The position numbers and the translations under genes are program-made. Shown in pieces: positions 35,593 to 45,446 of a DNA stretch of 64,000 bases. Source of the stretch: Mesorhizobium sp. (GTDB lineage Bacteria; Pseudomonadota; Alphaproteobacteria; Rhizobiales; Rhizobiaceae); contig NZ_JAMLIG010000002.1 of assembly GCF_023954305.1 (NCBI RefSeq), positions 310,001-374,000 of the forward strand, given 5' to 3'. A model generated the notes under the pieces. The model was not told where the DNA came from. It was given only the letters and a program-made list of their open reading frames with translations, and did no database searches. The number at the start of each line of letters is the position of its first letter. Positions within the stretch are counted from its first letter, which is position 1.

Positions 35593-36347
35593 AACTCGAT
35601 CTGGAGGGCAGATCGGTTGTCGTGACGGGCGGGTCGTCCGGAATAGGTCTGGCTTGCGCTGAGCGTTTTGCCGAGGAAGGAGCCCGCGTCGTGCTGGTGT
35701 CCAGGGACCGCGATCGGCTGGACGAGGCTGTGAAGAGGTTCGGCTCGAAAAATGCGATCGCTCATGCCGCGGACCTTGGCCGCCCTGAAGCGCGCGAGAA
35801 CCTGTTCAGGGCATTCCCCGACGCCGACGTATTGGTCAACAACGCCGGCGCGATTCCGGGCGGAAGCTTGTCCGCCGTCTCGATGGACGCCTGGATCGAC
35901 GCCTGGCAGCTCAAGGTCTTCGGCTACGTCCATCTGACGAAGCTCTTCCTCGCCGCGATGCGGCGACGCAGGAGCGGTTGCATCGTCAACATCATCGGCA
36001 TTGCCGGTCGCGCGCCAATGTCGGACTATATCTGCGGCACGGCGGGGAATGCGGCGCTGATAGCGTTCACCGAAGCGGTGGGCAGCGAGAGCACGCGGGA
36101 CGATGTGAGGGTTTGCGGCATCAATCCCGGCATGACAGATACCGCCCGGGTCGCAAGGATGAATCTCGGAGGCCGGGCAGCAGGCGAAAACTCCTCCTCA
36201 GCCCGCTGGAGCGAGAACGATCTACCCATGGGACGTATGGCGTCGCCGGATGAAATCGCCGCGATGGCGGTCTTCCTGTCGTCCAGCCAAGCCTCATATC
36301 TCAGCGGGACCGTCGTCGATATCGACGGAGGCAACCGTTTGCGATGA
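35589..36347 (+). CDS. SDR-family protein with a non-canonical active site
   Basis: The 252-residue Rossmann-fold protein has cofactor motif TGGSSGIG (14-21), NNAG (84-87) and the C-terminal SYLSGTVVDIDGG. The catalytic region reads SDYICGTAGNAAL: Tyr147 is present but the lysine four residues later is Thr151, and the usual serine about 13 residues before the tyrosine is missing (NIIGIAG). Either it is a divergent subgroup with another mechanism or a non-catalytic relative. It is translationally coupled to the CoA ligase, so it should act on the same substrate line. Confidence 0.85.
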   Translation: MKLDLEGRSVVVTGGSSGIGLACAERFAEEGARVVLVSRDRDRLDEAVKRFGSKNAIAHAADLGRPEARENLFRAFPDADVLVNNAGAIPGGSLSAVSMDAWIDAWQLKVFGYVHLTKLFLAAMRRRRSGCIVNIIGIAGRAPMSDYICGTAGNAALIAFTEAVGSESTRDDVRVCGINPGMTDTARVARMNLGGRAAGENSSSARWSENDLPMGRMASPDEIAAMAVFLSSSQASYLSGTVVDIDGGNRLR

Positions 36348-36364
36348 GATGAATGGCGGCCGCG

Positions 36365-37039
36365 CTAGGCCTCGCGCCCTTTCACGACCATGCTGACGAA
36401 CTGCGTGAATTCTGTTTTGCGGATGTCACTGTGGTCGCGCATCAAGGCGTCGGCGCGGTCCCCGTCCCGATCCTTGATTGCCTGGAGGATCTCCTGATGC
36501 TCGGCGACTGATCGGGAAAGGCGGTCGGGGAGGTCCAGGGTCATCCTGCGGAAATATGCGACCCGCTCTCGGGACCAGCGTGCAGCCTCCTCCAGCACCG
36601 GATTCCCGCTCATCCGGTAGATGGCATTATGGAAATCCAGGTTGACCGCCGAATATTCCTCGGCCTTGCCGCTACGGGCAATTTTCTCGCAATCGCGCAC
36701 GATCCTGGTCAGTTCTCGGATATCGTCGTGCGTCGCCCGTTGCGCGCAGTATCGTGCGCACAGACCCTCCAGGCCGGCCATCAGCTCGAAATGGTGCAAG
36801 ATGACGGTCAGAGGCATTTCCGCGACATAGGTGCCCGACTGCGGGACGATCCTGACGAGACCCCGCGCGGCGAGACGGCCAAGCGCGTCCCTGACGGGCG
36901 AACGCGAGACGCCGAAGCGTTCGGCTAGGTCGCGCTCCACGAGTCTCTGGTTAGGTTTCAGTTTTCCGTCGAGAATCTCCTTCTCGATGAAATCTGCAAT
37001 CCTGTCCTTCTGGATCGTCCTTTGGGTGTCTTCGGTCAT
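36365..37039 (-). CDS. GntR-family (FCD) transcriptional regulator 2
   Basis: The 224-residue regulator has a winged helix at about 10-75 (DRIADFIEKEILDGKLKPNQ, then RFGVSRSPVRDALGRLAARGLV) and an FCD domain with LDFHNAIYRMSGNPVLEEA and VAEHQEILQAIKDRDGDRA. I chose the ATG at 37039, which gives a usual-length N-terminus; starts at 37081 or 37111 are possible. It is divergent from an alpha/beta hydrolase with the perfect palindrome C1 between them, and its own 3' end meets the SDR gene. Confidence 0.9.
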   Translation of the reverse strand: MTEDTQRTIQKDRIADFIEKEILDGKLKPNQRLVERDLAERFGVSRSPVRDALGRLAARGLVRIVPQSGTYVAEMPLTVILHHFELMAGLEGLCARYCAQRATHDDIRELTRIVRDCEKIARSGKAEEYSAVNLDFHNAIYRMSGNPVLEEAARWSRERVAYFRRMTLDLPDRLSRSVAEHQEILQAIKDRDGDRADALMRDHSDIRKTEFTQFVSMVVKGREA

Positions 37040-37203
37040 CTTGGCAACGGTGCGGAAATTCAACGGGAGTTTCAATCGCATATGTCGAGGGTGAAGGCTA
37101 TCCAGCCGCAATGTGAGGAGGAATACAGCCGGCGGCGTCCCGGGTTTTCACCTCCTTCCCGGTCACGGGTGAAGGTCGAACGTCGGCCGGTGGTTGTTGA
37201 CAG

Positions 37204-37217
37204 ATTGGCATGCCAAT
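37204..37217. promoter_or_regulatory. Candidate operator C1, perfect ATTGGCATGCCAAT palindrome
   Basis: This 14-base perfect palindrome is in the divergent region between GntR regulator 2 and the alpha/beta hydrolase. Its half-site recurs in inverted order at 34041-34061. It is the best candidate binding site for the adjacent regulator. Confidence 0.65.
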
Positions 37218-37279
37218 AAATACATACTGGCGTATCAGGTGGCAACATTGCCGGCCATTGAACGCTCGGGAGGAATTCA

Positions 37280-38161
37280 ATGAAAGTCACTGCGGACGAT
37301 GGCGTCGAACTCGACGCGTGGGTCGAGGGCGACGGTCCGGCGATTGTCTTTCTTCACGAATTCGGCGGCGATCAGAGAAGCTGGCGCGAGCAGGTGGACG
37401 CCTTTCGCGACCGGTATCGATGCATCGTCCCGGCCGCCCGCGGCTATCCGCCGTCCGACGCTCCAGGCGATCCGCAGCTGTACTCTCAGGACCGCATGAA
37501 CAAGGACGTGATTGCCGTTCTCGATTCGCTCAAGATCGACAAGGCACATCTCGTCGGGCTGAGCATGGGCGCCTATACCGCGCTCAGGGTCGGCATGCTC
37601 TATCCCCACCGAATCCGGTCGGTCGTGTTCTCCGCCGGCGGGTCCGGCGCCGACGCGGCAACCCGCGACGACTATCTGAGGGAGACCAGGAGGGTTGCGG
37701 ATCTGATGGACGAGACCGGACAGGTGCCCGCCAGGGACTTCGGTATCTCCTCATCGCGCATCCAGCTCAAGCACAAGCGGCCGGCAATGTGGGAGGAATT
37801 CGTCCGGAACATGGGCGAGCATCCTGCCAGGAGCGCGGCCCTGGTGCTCAGGGGCATCCAGGCATCCCGCCCTTCGCTCTACGACTACGCAAAGGACTTC
37901 GAGACGTTCGATCTGCCCCTTTTCTGCTTAGTCGGAGACGAGGACGAGGCGTGCCTCAATGTCAATCTGTGGCTCAAACGCCTGATCCCGTCAGCCAGGC
38001 TTATGACGTTCCCGAACAGCGGCCATGCAATCAACCTCGAAGAGCCGGACCTGTACAACTCTTCGATCGCGGCATTTCTGAAGGAGGTCGACGGAGGCAC
38101 CTGGCACCCCAGGCTCCCCGAAGCCCGTGCCGGGGGAACCTATCTGGGGACGGTAAAATAG
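37280..38161 (+). CDS. Alpha/beta hydrolase (haloalkane/lactonase-type fold)
   Basis: The 293-residue hydrolase has oxyanion strand IVFLHEFGGDQRSW near residue 22, nucleophile elbow VGLSMGAY (Ser about 95), acidic residue in LVGDEDEACL near 217 and catalytic His in NSGHAINLEEP near 250, the complete triad layout. The ATG follows GGGAGGAATTCA. Similarity to enol-lactone hydrolases and C-C hydrolases is general only. Its promoter shares the C half-site with the CoA-ligase operon, so it may supply that ligase with a free acid. Confidence 0.88.
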   Translation: MKVTADDGVELDAWVEGDGPAIVFLHEFGGDQRSWREQVDAFRDRYRCIVPAARGYPPSDAPGDPQLYSQDRMNKDVIAVLDSLKIDKAHLVGLSMGAYTALRVGMLYPHRIRSVVFSAGGSGADAATRDDYLRETRRVADLMDETGQVPARDFGISSSRIQLKHKRPAMWEEFVRNMGEHPARSAALVLRGIQASRPSLYDYAKDFETFDLPLFCLVGDEDEACLNVNLWLKRLIPSARLMTFPNSGHAINLEEPDLYNSSIAAFLKEVDGGTWHPRLPEARAGGTYLGTVK

Positions 38162-38206
38162 CCGTCCTGCGAACACCGCGGCGGCACGGATCTGACCGCG
38201 GCCGGA

Positions 38207-39007
38207 CTATTCTCCGCGTTTGAGTTTCCGCAGCGCTTCTTCGAAATACGAGCTTTCGAGACAGCGCTGCTCTGCTCCCGTTGAAATTTCTGGCGGCGGT
38301 GCGCTGAAGCCGGCCGCACGAAGGAAAGCCTTGGTTTCGGCATACGCGGTCTGCGACGCCCGGGCGCAATGACGCACATTCTCGATAGCAGCTTCCAGGC
38401 CTTCCTCTTTGGTCCGCAATTCGTCAAAGAATCCGGCAGCGAGAAGCTCGTCTGCGAAGATCTTCCGGCCGGAAAGAATGATCCGTCTCGTACGCCCGGC
38501 ACCCAGTTCTTCCTTCATCCTCAGCAGCGCGGATTGCCCATAGAAGACACCGAGCTTCAACGCCGGAACCTGCACATATGTGCCGGGAGTGCCGACGCGA
38601 TAATCGAACGACATCGCGAGCTGCACGCCGGCGCCAATGACGTGCCCGGAGGCATGGAGAGCGGTTGGGATTGGCAGCGCGGCGATCCGGTCACAAAGTC
38701 GCGAGGCCGGGTTGGCGGAGATCTCCAGCCGGGACATGCCCTGAAGCGACTTCAGGCTGAAGCCTGCGCAAAATATGTCGTGACCTGCCCCATGGAGCAC
38801 AAGTCCCTGCGCGGCGCCCGGCTTCTCGAGAACGCTCAGGAGCCTGTGCAAGGATGCGATGCTCTCGAGCGACAGCGCGTTTCTGTTTTCAGGATTGTCG
38901 AGCGCAACGACGACAATACCGTCGTCCAGGACCCCGAGTTTTGGCCCGCCGGCGACGTCATGCTCGGCAATTTCGAGGACGGTTCGCTTGAGCTCTGAGT
39001 ACGGCAT
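38207..39007 (-). CDS. Enoyl-CoA hydratase/isomerase family protein
   Basis: The 266-residue crotonase-fold protein has the CoA-binding segment LDNPENRNALSLESI near residue 39. The first oxyanion-hole region is FCAGFSLKSLQGM near 78 and the second is ASGHVIGAGVQLAMSFDYRV near 118. The two Glu residues typical of hydratases are not obvious (IGAGVQLA at the first site), so it may be an isomerase, hydrolase or lyase member. The ATG at 39007 follows GGAG. It is divergent from GntR regulator 3. Confidence 0.87.
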   Translation of the reverse strand: MPYSELKRTVLEIAEHDVAGGPKLGVLDDGIVVVALDNPENRNALSLESIASLHRLLSVLEKPGAAQGLVLHGAGHDIFCAGFSLKSLQGMSRLEISANPASRLCDRIAALPIPTALHASGHVIGAGVQLAMSFDYRVGTPGTYVQVPALKLGVFYGQSALLRMKEELGAGRTRRIILSGRKIFADELLAAGFFDELRTKEEGLEAAIENVRHCARASQTAYAETKAFLRAAGFSAPPPEISTGAEQRCLESSYFEEALRKLKRGE

Positions 39008-39131
39008 GGCATCACTCCGCCGGTTGGATTTTTGCATTGCCAGCACCCGCGCTGCTTACTGCCGTTCACACCGCCCAGTAACCGCCCCCCGGCCGCGAAA
39101 CACACTAGTTCCGCAGGCGAGGCGCTACAAT

Positions 39132-39157
39132 ATTGTCCGATCATATTGATTGACAAT
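39132..39157. promoter_or_regulatory. Candidate operator G between crotonase and GntR regulator 3
   Basis: ATTGTC (39132-39137) and GACAAT (39152-39157) are inverted arms. The first unit, ATTGTCCGATCAT, also resembles a diverged ATCGTCnGACGAT core, and GACAATTTTGTC follows at 39152-39163. The site is placed for autoregulation of the adjacent regulator. Confidence 0.5.
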
Positions 39158-39275
39158 TTTGTCTGCGCTGCCTTACTCCCGCGTCTGAAAGCGGATGAAT
39201 TCCGCCAGCATGTGCAGCTGTCCCGGTTCACGGTGCGGCTTGGGAATGGGCTCCAGCCGAGGGCATTGGTTTTCG

Positions 39276-40022
39276 ATGGCTGCAGGCAAGATTGACGCTG
39301 ACAAGGGCACGAGCGACACGGAAATCGCGGACGCAGGCGTCAGCAGGATGGCTGCCGAGGGTAAAAAGTCGGAAAGTTCGTCCGACCAGATCGTGCATGA
39401 CGTTGTGAGCGGTATCTACGAGGGACGCTACGTAGCCGGCCAGCGTCTGGTGGAACCCGACCTCATGCGGCGCTATTCGGTCAGCCGAAGCACGGTGCGC
39501 GAGGCAATCAAACGCCTGTCTGCGGAGGGAATCCTCACCGTCCACTCACACCGAGGCGCGCAGGTACGCCACCTGACGCGAAGAGAGGCGCACGGAATCC
39601 TCCTGATCCTGGAACTCATGATCGGCCTCGCGGCCAGACTCGCCGCGGACGGCATCATGAGGCCCGGCTCGCGTCAGCTTTTCGTGGAAGCGTTCGAAGA
39701 ATTGCTCAAGCACGAATCCAGCGTCGACAGTTATGAGATGGTGCCCGCGCGCAATCGGTTCTACCGCATGATGGCCAAGATCGCGGACAATCCCGAACTT
39801 GAGCGCATCTTGCGGAGCATTCAAGTCCATCTCGTACGAACAAATCTCAAGCTGCCGCAAAAGCAGCGATTCAACGACTACCGCAAGATTGCAAAGGCGA
39901 TCCTGGCCGGCGATGGCGATGCGGCTGAAAAAGCGGCGCGGGACCACGTTCGCCGAATCGCAGCGGGGCTGACGGAGGTATCGGATCGCTCCTTCGCTCC
40001 GGAAGAAGCTGGCAATCCCTGA
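39276..40022 (+). CDS. GntR-family (FCD) transcriptional regulator 3
   Basis: The 248-residue regulator has a winged helix at about 35-100 (DQIVHDVVSGIYEGRYVAG, then RYSVSRSTVREAIKRLSAEGIL) and an FCD domain (ILELMIGLAARLAADGI, then NRFYRMMAKIADNPELERIL). Start choice is between ATG 39276 and ATG 39348; both leave the DNA-binding domain whole, and a longer frame to 39195 seems unlikely. It is divergent from the crotonase gene. It is the only candidate in the window whose nearby site resembles the B-type operators. Confidence 0.88.
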   Translation: MAAGKIDADKGTSDTEIADAGVSRMAAEGKKSESSSDQIVHDVVSGIYEGRYVAGQRLVEPDLMRRYSVSRSTVREAIKRLSAEGILTVHSHRGAQVRHLTRREAHGILLILELMIGLAARLAADGIMRPGSRQLFVEAFEELLKHESSVDSYEMVPARNRFYRMMAKIADNPELERILRSIQVHLVRTNLKLPQKQRFNDYRKIAKAILAGDGDAAEKAARDHVRRIAAGLTEVSDRSFAPEEAGNP

Positions 40023-40095
40023 TACCGGCATCGGTGTTTGTCACGGCAGGCAGGGCGTTCTGAGGTCGCTCCGCCAAGTGCACGTTTGAATGCCC

Positions 40096-40448
40096 CCTAG
40101 ACCGGTTCATGGCTAGATGGCATCGCTCTGCCGGCGGGCATTTGGCTCAAGGTCGAGGGTTCCGGCGACGGTCGTATCGGGATACGGCCGAGCCGGAACC
40201 CGAAGGATTTGGGCCAAATGCACCCGGCCCGCCGGTCGCCCCCGCTTCTTCGAAGCGGGAAAGGACGACTGGCAACTTTGGATGGTCGGTTTTGCCGAAG
40301 GCAAACCGACGGGGGTTTCCCGCTGGCGGGCGCCCGCGGCGTCAGCCCGCTCGGCCGTATCCCGATACGACCTTCGCGGCCTTCCTGGCGGATCGCCTCG
40401 CCATCGGGGAAACAGAGCTGTTTCCATCTAACCATGAAACGGTCTAGG
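40096..40448. repeat. Intergenic palindromic repeat, copy 1
   Basis: The 353-base element fills most of the gap 40023-40516 between two convergent genes. Its ends are imperfect inverted repeats (CCTAGACCGGTTCATGG and CCATGAAACGGTCTAGG). Internally, a 24-base perfect inverted repeat pairs 40170-40193 with 40349-40372. Conserved blocks TTCCCGCTGGCGGGCGCCCG and TTCCTGGCGGATCGCCTCGC also occur in the copy at 59621-59896. Short open frames on both strands are by-products of the palindromes. There is no transposase and it has the look of a MITE or a structured RNA element. Confidence 0.85.
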
Positions 40449-40516
40449 CTCTCGCGGTGTCGTCCGGCTGCCAACGCGATCTACACGAGGCGAGCGCATG
40501 ACGGCCTCGGGCCGGC

Positions 40517-41569
40517 CTATCTGCCTCCGATGCCGCGCGCCAGATCGACGGCGATGTCGGAGATCGGCCGCGCCTTGGCGCCTATCTCCGCGCCGTCGAC
40601 GCTGGCGGCGGTGCCATCTACGGTTCGGCGCGCGATTCCCTGCAGGATGGCCGCGATACGGAACATGGACAGGACCAGGTAGAACTCCCATCGTTCGGGC
40701 CGCTGGAATCCGGTTCGCTCGAGATAGCGGGCGAGATAGGTCTCCTCGTCCGGGATGCCTGTTGCGGCAAAATCGACCCCGGCAAGGCCACGGAACAGCG
40801 CTGGTGCGAAGCGCCAGGTTGTCATGTGATACGCGAAGTCGGCGATCGGATCTCCGAGCGTGGACAATTCCCAGTCCAGCACAGCGACGATGCGCGGTTC
40901 GGTCGGGTGAACCAGCACGTTGTCCAGCCTGTAGTCGCCGTGAACCAGTCCGGTCCGGCCATCGCTGGGCAGGTTGCGGGGCAACCACTCGATCAGCCAG
41001 TCCATCGACGGGTTTTGGTCGAGCTCCGAGGCGCGATACTGCTTCGTCCAGCGAGCAACCTGACGCTCCGCATACGCCCCCGGTCTGCCGTAGTCATCGA
41101 GACCAACCCGATTGATGTCCACGGAATGAATGCGCGCGATCGTATCGTTCATCGAATCGAAGATAGCCGCCCGCTCCGTCTTCGCGACATCGCCGAGCCG
41201 TGGATCCAGGAACACGCGACCGGGCACGAAATCCATCACATAGAAGACGGTTCCGATCACCCTTTCGTCGCTGCAGAGCGCCCTGACACGAGGCACCGGC
41301 ACTCCGGTGGCCTGCAGGGCGTTCAGCACACGATATTCCCGGTCGACGGCATGGGCGCTGGGCAGGACTGGGCCGGGCGGCTTGCTGCGCAGAACGAGAT
41401 CATGATCCGGACTGCGCAGGCGAAATGTCGGATTCGATTGCCCGCCGGATGTCCGTTCGAGTTCAATCGGACCCCGAAAGCCGGGTATCGCGTCGCTGAG
41501 CCAGCGGGTCAGTCGGTGTTCGTCCGGGGTCCATGCCCTCGTGGTGACCGTCGCGCCGGCATCAACCAT
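40517..41569 (-). CDS. APH-family kinase, ACAD10/11 N-domain or LvaA-like
   Basis: The 350-residue protein has the aminoglycoside-phosphotransferase fold: nucleotide loop SGGQSN near residue 45, LVLRSKPPG near 60 with the ATP-binding lysine, catalytic loop VHGDYRLDN near 215 and metal motif VLDWELSTLGDP near 235. All kinase residues are present. Relatives next to ACAD10/11-type dehydrogenases phosphorylate the 4-hydroxyl of 4-hydroxyacyl-CoAs, as in LvaA of levulinate catabolism and mammalian ACAD11. Divergence from just such a dehydrogenase gene supports this. Operator B3 lies 76 bases upstream. Confidence 0.88.
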   Translation of the reverse strand: MVDAGATVTTRAWTPDEHRLTRWLSDAIPGFRGPIELERTSGGQSNPTFRLRSPDHDLVLRSKPPGPVLPSAHAVDREYRVLNALQATGVPVPRVRALCSDERVIGTVFYVMDFVPGRVFLDPRLGDVAKTERAAIFDSMNDTIARIHSVDINRVGLDDYGRPGAYAERQVARWTKQYRASELDQNPSMDWLIEWLPRNLPSDGRTGLVHGDYRLDNVLVHPTEPRIVAVLDWELSTLGDPIADFAYHMTTWRFAPALFRGLAGVDFAATGIPDEETYLARYLERTGFQRPERWEFYLVLSMFRIAAILQGIARRTVDGTAASVDGAEIGAKARPISDIAVDLARGIGGR

Positions 41570-41631
41570 ACGCTCCTCCCAAAGACGTTCGCTTCAAAAC
41601 CCTCTCGCTTGACCTAGAAGTGGGTTCATGA

Positions 41632-41666
41632 TTAGTCAACCGAAATCGTCGGACGATTACGTCAAA
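41632..41666. promoter_or_regulatory. Candidate operator B3 between the kinase and ACAD genes
   Basis: The core ATCGTCGGACGAT (41645-41657) is a perfect palindrome. With flanking GTCAAC (41635) and CGTC (41660), the 35-base block matches 26868-26902 without gaps. Its position in the 179-base divergent promoter region allows control of both genes. Confidence 0.7.
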
Positions 41667-41748
41667 CGCATTCAGTTCTTCCCGACACGCGGCGATCTTT
41701 CCGGACGCGACGGGCGAGCGGGATTCAGGACGTCCGCGCAAAGGAGAA

Positions 41749-43029
41749 ATGAAGATGTTCGAGAAAACCGCGCGTGTGGTCGACCTTGAGGAACGGCTCA
41801 CCGCATTCATGGAGGAGCACATATATCCGAACGAGGCCCGGCACTATCGGGAGGCGGAGGATTTGGGACCTTGGGCGGTCTATCCGATCGTCGAAGAGCT
41901 CAAGGCAAAAGGCAAGGCGGCCGGGCTCTGGAACCTCTTCTTGCCGGAACCGGAGCATGGAGCCGGCCTGTCCAATCTGGAATATGCGTCCTTGTGTGAG
42001 ATCATGGGACGGTCCCATCTCGCCCCGGAAGTCTTCAATTGCTCCGCGCCGGATACTGGCAACATGGAAGTGCTCGCGCGATACGGCACCGCCGAGCAGC
42101 AGGCGCGGTGGCTCAAGCCACTCCTCGATGGCGAGATCCGTTCTGCTTTCGCCATGACCGAACCGGCCGTCGCGTCGAGCGATGCGACCAACATCGAGAG
42201 CGAAATCCGCGCCGACGGCGACGATTACGTCATCGACGGACGCAAGTGGTATACAACCAATGCGACGGATCCTCGCTGCAAGATCATCATCTTCATGGGG
42301 AAGACCGACCCGGACAATCCGGACCGCTATCGGCAGCAATCGATGATTCTGGTGCCGCGCGACACTCCCGGTGTCGAGGTCGTCCGGTCTTTGCCCGTCA
42401 TGGGGTTCTACGGCGTGCCGGACCGCGCTGCCGAAGTGGTGTTTAGAAACGTGCGTGTCCCGAAATCCAATCTGCTGCTCGGCGAAGGTCGGGGCTTCGA
42501 GATCGCGCAGGGCCGCCTGGGGCCCGGACGTATCCACCATTGCATGCGGCTCATCGGCCTTGCCGAGCGGACGCTGGAGAAGATGTGCATCCGGATGAAG
42601 GAGCGCGCTCCCTTCGGCAAGCCCCTGTCGGACCAGTCCGTCAGCCGCGAGCGGATCGCAGAATCCCGCATCATGATCGAGCAGTCGCGGCTGCTCACGC
42701 TGAAGGCGGCCTACATGATGGATACGGTCGGCAACAAGGCAGCCCGGAAAGAGATCGCCATGATCAAGGTCGCCGTGCCCAACATGGCGTGCAAGGTCAT
42801 CGACTGGGCGATCCAGGCCTTCGGCGGCGGCGGCACCAGCAACGATTTCGGACTCGCCGCCGCCTATGCGACCGCTCGTCTGCTACGCCTCGCCGACGGC
42901 CCGGACGAGGTCCATCGCGATCAGCTCGCGCGCATGGAGTTGAAGCGGCACGACGGTTCCAACCGGGGCGGCGGCAGCCACGACTGGTCGCCCGCGCTCA
43001 GCAACCGCGCTATCGGGGCGCTCGATTGA
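41749..43029 (+). CDS. Acyl-CoA dehydrogenase family protein, ACAD10/11 (LvaC-like) type
   Basis: The 426-residue flavoprotein of the acyl-CoA dehydrogenase superfamily has FAD-binding MTEPAVASSDATNIES near residue 136 and DGRKWYTTNAT near 163. The C-terminal active-site region reads RLADGPDEVHRDQLARMEL near 385, where aspartate in ADGPDE takes the place of the classical glutamate, as in ACAD11. LvaC and ACAD10/11 members process 4-phosphohydroxyacyl-CoA to an enoyl-CoA. A second ATG at 41755 fits the AAGGAG site slightly better. It is divergent from the APH kinase. Confidence 0.9.
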   Translation: MKMFEKTARVVDLEERLTAFMEEHIYPNEARHYREAEDLGPWAVYPIVEELKAKGKAAGLWNLFLPEPEHGAGLSNLEYASLCEIMGRSHLAPEVFNCSAPDTGNMEVLARYGTAEQQARWLKPLLDGEIRSAFAMTEPAVASSDATNIESEIRADGDDYVIDGRKWYTTNATDPRCKIIIFMGKTDPDNPDRYRQQSMILVPRDTPGVEVVRSLPVMGFYGVPDRAAEVVFRNVRVPKSNLLLGEGRGFEIAQGRLGPGRIHHCMRLIGLAERTLEKMCIRMKERAPFGKPLSDQSVSRERIAESRIMIEQSRLLTLKAAYMMDTVGNKAARKEIAMIKVAVPNMACKVIDWAIQAFGGGGTSNDFGLAAAYATARLLRLADGPDEVHRDQLARMELKRHDGSNRGGGSHDWSPALSNRAIGALD

Positions 43030-43079
43030 CGCAACGGGCGTCCCCCATGCTGGTCAGGCGGTCCCCTCCCCTGATCCAC

Positions 43080-43676
43080 CTAGCCGGCAACTCTCACGCC
43101 GCTCTGCACCAGTTGGCGGTAGCAATTTATCAGCTCTCGCTTCGAGAGCCGCCCGCCCTCCTGGTACCAGGCGGTGAGACCTGTCAGCATGGCAAGAATC
43201 GCGAAGGTCGCGACGCGTACGTCCGGTGCCGAGAACACTCCCTCGTCTATTCCTGCCTGAAGAATGTTCTGCAGGGCCGCTTCATAGCGCCTCCTCATGG
43301 CGACGACCTTCTCGCGATCGCCGGGCGCCAGGCTGCGCAGCTCCATGTTCGCGATGAAGACCTCCTTTGGCTTCGCCGAATGGTACAGTACGTGAAACTC
43401 GATGAAAGCCTCGAGCTGCGCCGCCGCGTCTGCGCCATCGGGCCGGGCGGCTTCCCAGTCGGACAGCAGCTCCTCCAGATGAGCGGTGATGATGCTCGTC
43501 AAGAGCTCGTTCTTGCTCGGATAATACCGGTATAGCGAACTCGCCTGAATGCCGACATGCTCGGCGATGTCGCGTAGCGTAACCGCCGCGAAACCCTTCG
43601 CCGAGATCAGGTCAATCGCAGCCTTCCGGATCGCGGCTTCCGTTCGTGTCCCGTCCGATCCGACCGGTCGCGCCAT
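43080..43676 (-). CDS. TetR-family regulator of the carboxylase operon
   Basis: The 198-residue repressor has a helix-turn-helix at about 25-60 (FAAVTLRDIAEHVGIQASSLY then RYYPSKNEL) and a C-terminal ligand pocket of the acyl-responsive type. It is divergent from the carboxylase/HMG-CoA lyase operon, with the AATGAAAC/GTTTCATT inverted repeat between them. In Pseudomonas the related acyclic-terpene operon is repressed by a TetR protein (AtuR), while the leucine operon uses a MerR protein (LiuR), so the TetR type here is worth noting. Confidence 0.9.
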   Translation of the reverse strand: MARPVGSDGTRTEAAIRKAAIDLISAKGFAAVTLRDIAEHVGIQASSLYRYYPSKNELLTSIITAHLEELLSDWEAARPDGADAAAQLEAFIEFHVLYHSAKPKEVFIANMELRSLAPGDREKVVAMRRRYEAALQNILQAGIDEGVFSAPDVRVATFAILAMLTGLTAWYQEGGRLSKRELINCYRQLVQSGVRVAG

Positions 43677-43744
43677 TGGGTAGTCTCCAGAACCTGCAAC
43701 GAGCCCTTCATTCCCGAAAGCTTGACAACTGGCGAGTCCTATAT

Positions 43745-43768
43745 AATGAAACTGTCAGCCGTTTCATT
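43745..43768. promoter_or_regulatory. Candidate TetR operator F, AATGAAAC-N8-GTTTCATT
   Basis: Perfect 8-base inverted arms at 43745-43752 and 43761-43768 lie between the divergent TetR gene and the carboxylase operon. TATATAAT at 43741-43748 overlaps the left arm and could be a -10 element, so binding would block the promoter. Confidence 0.7.
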
Positions 43769-43834
43769 AATTCGTGAGGATTTGTAACCGGCTGGAACTG
43801 AACGGGTCCATCCGGACTCACGGAGATTTGGCGC

Positions 43835-45442
<1,608 letters not shown>

Positions 45443-45446
45443 GACC

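Noticed and set aside
40109..40682. Short open frames on both strands within the intergenic repeat
   Set aside because: They mirror each other because the element is palindromic, and similar frames recur in copy 2; there is no independent coding evidence.
43080..43676. TetR protein as the binder of the ATCGTCnGACGAT sites
   Set aside because: Its own divergent promoter carries a different repeat (AATGAAAC/GTTTCATT), so it is a poorer candidate than GntR regulator 3.
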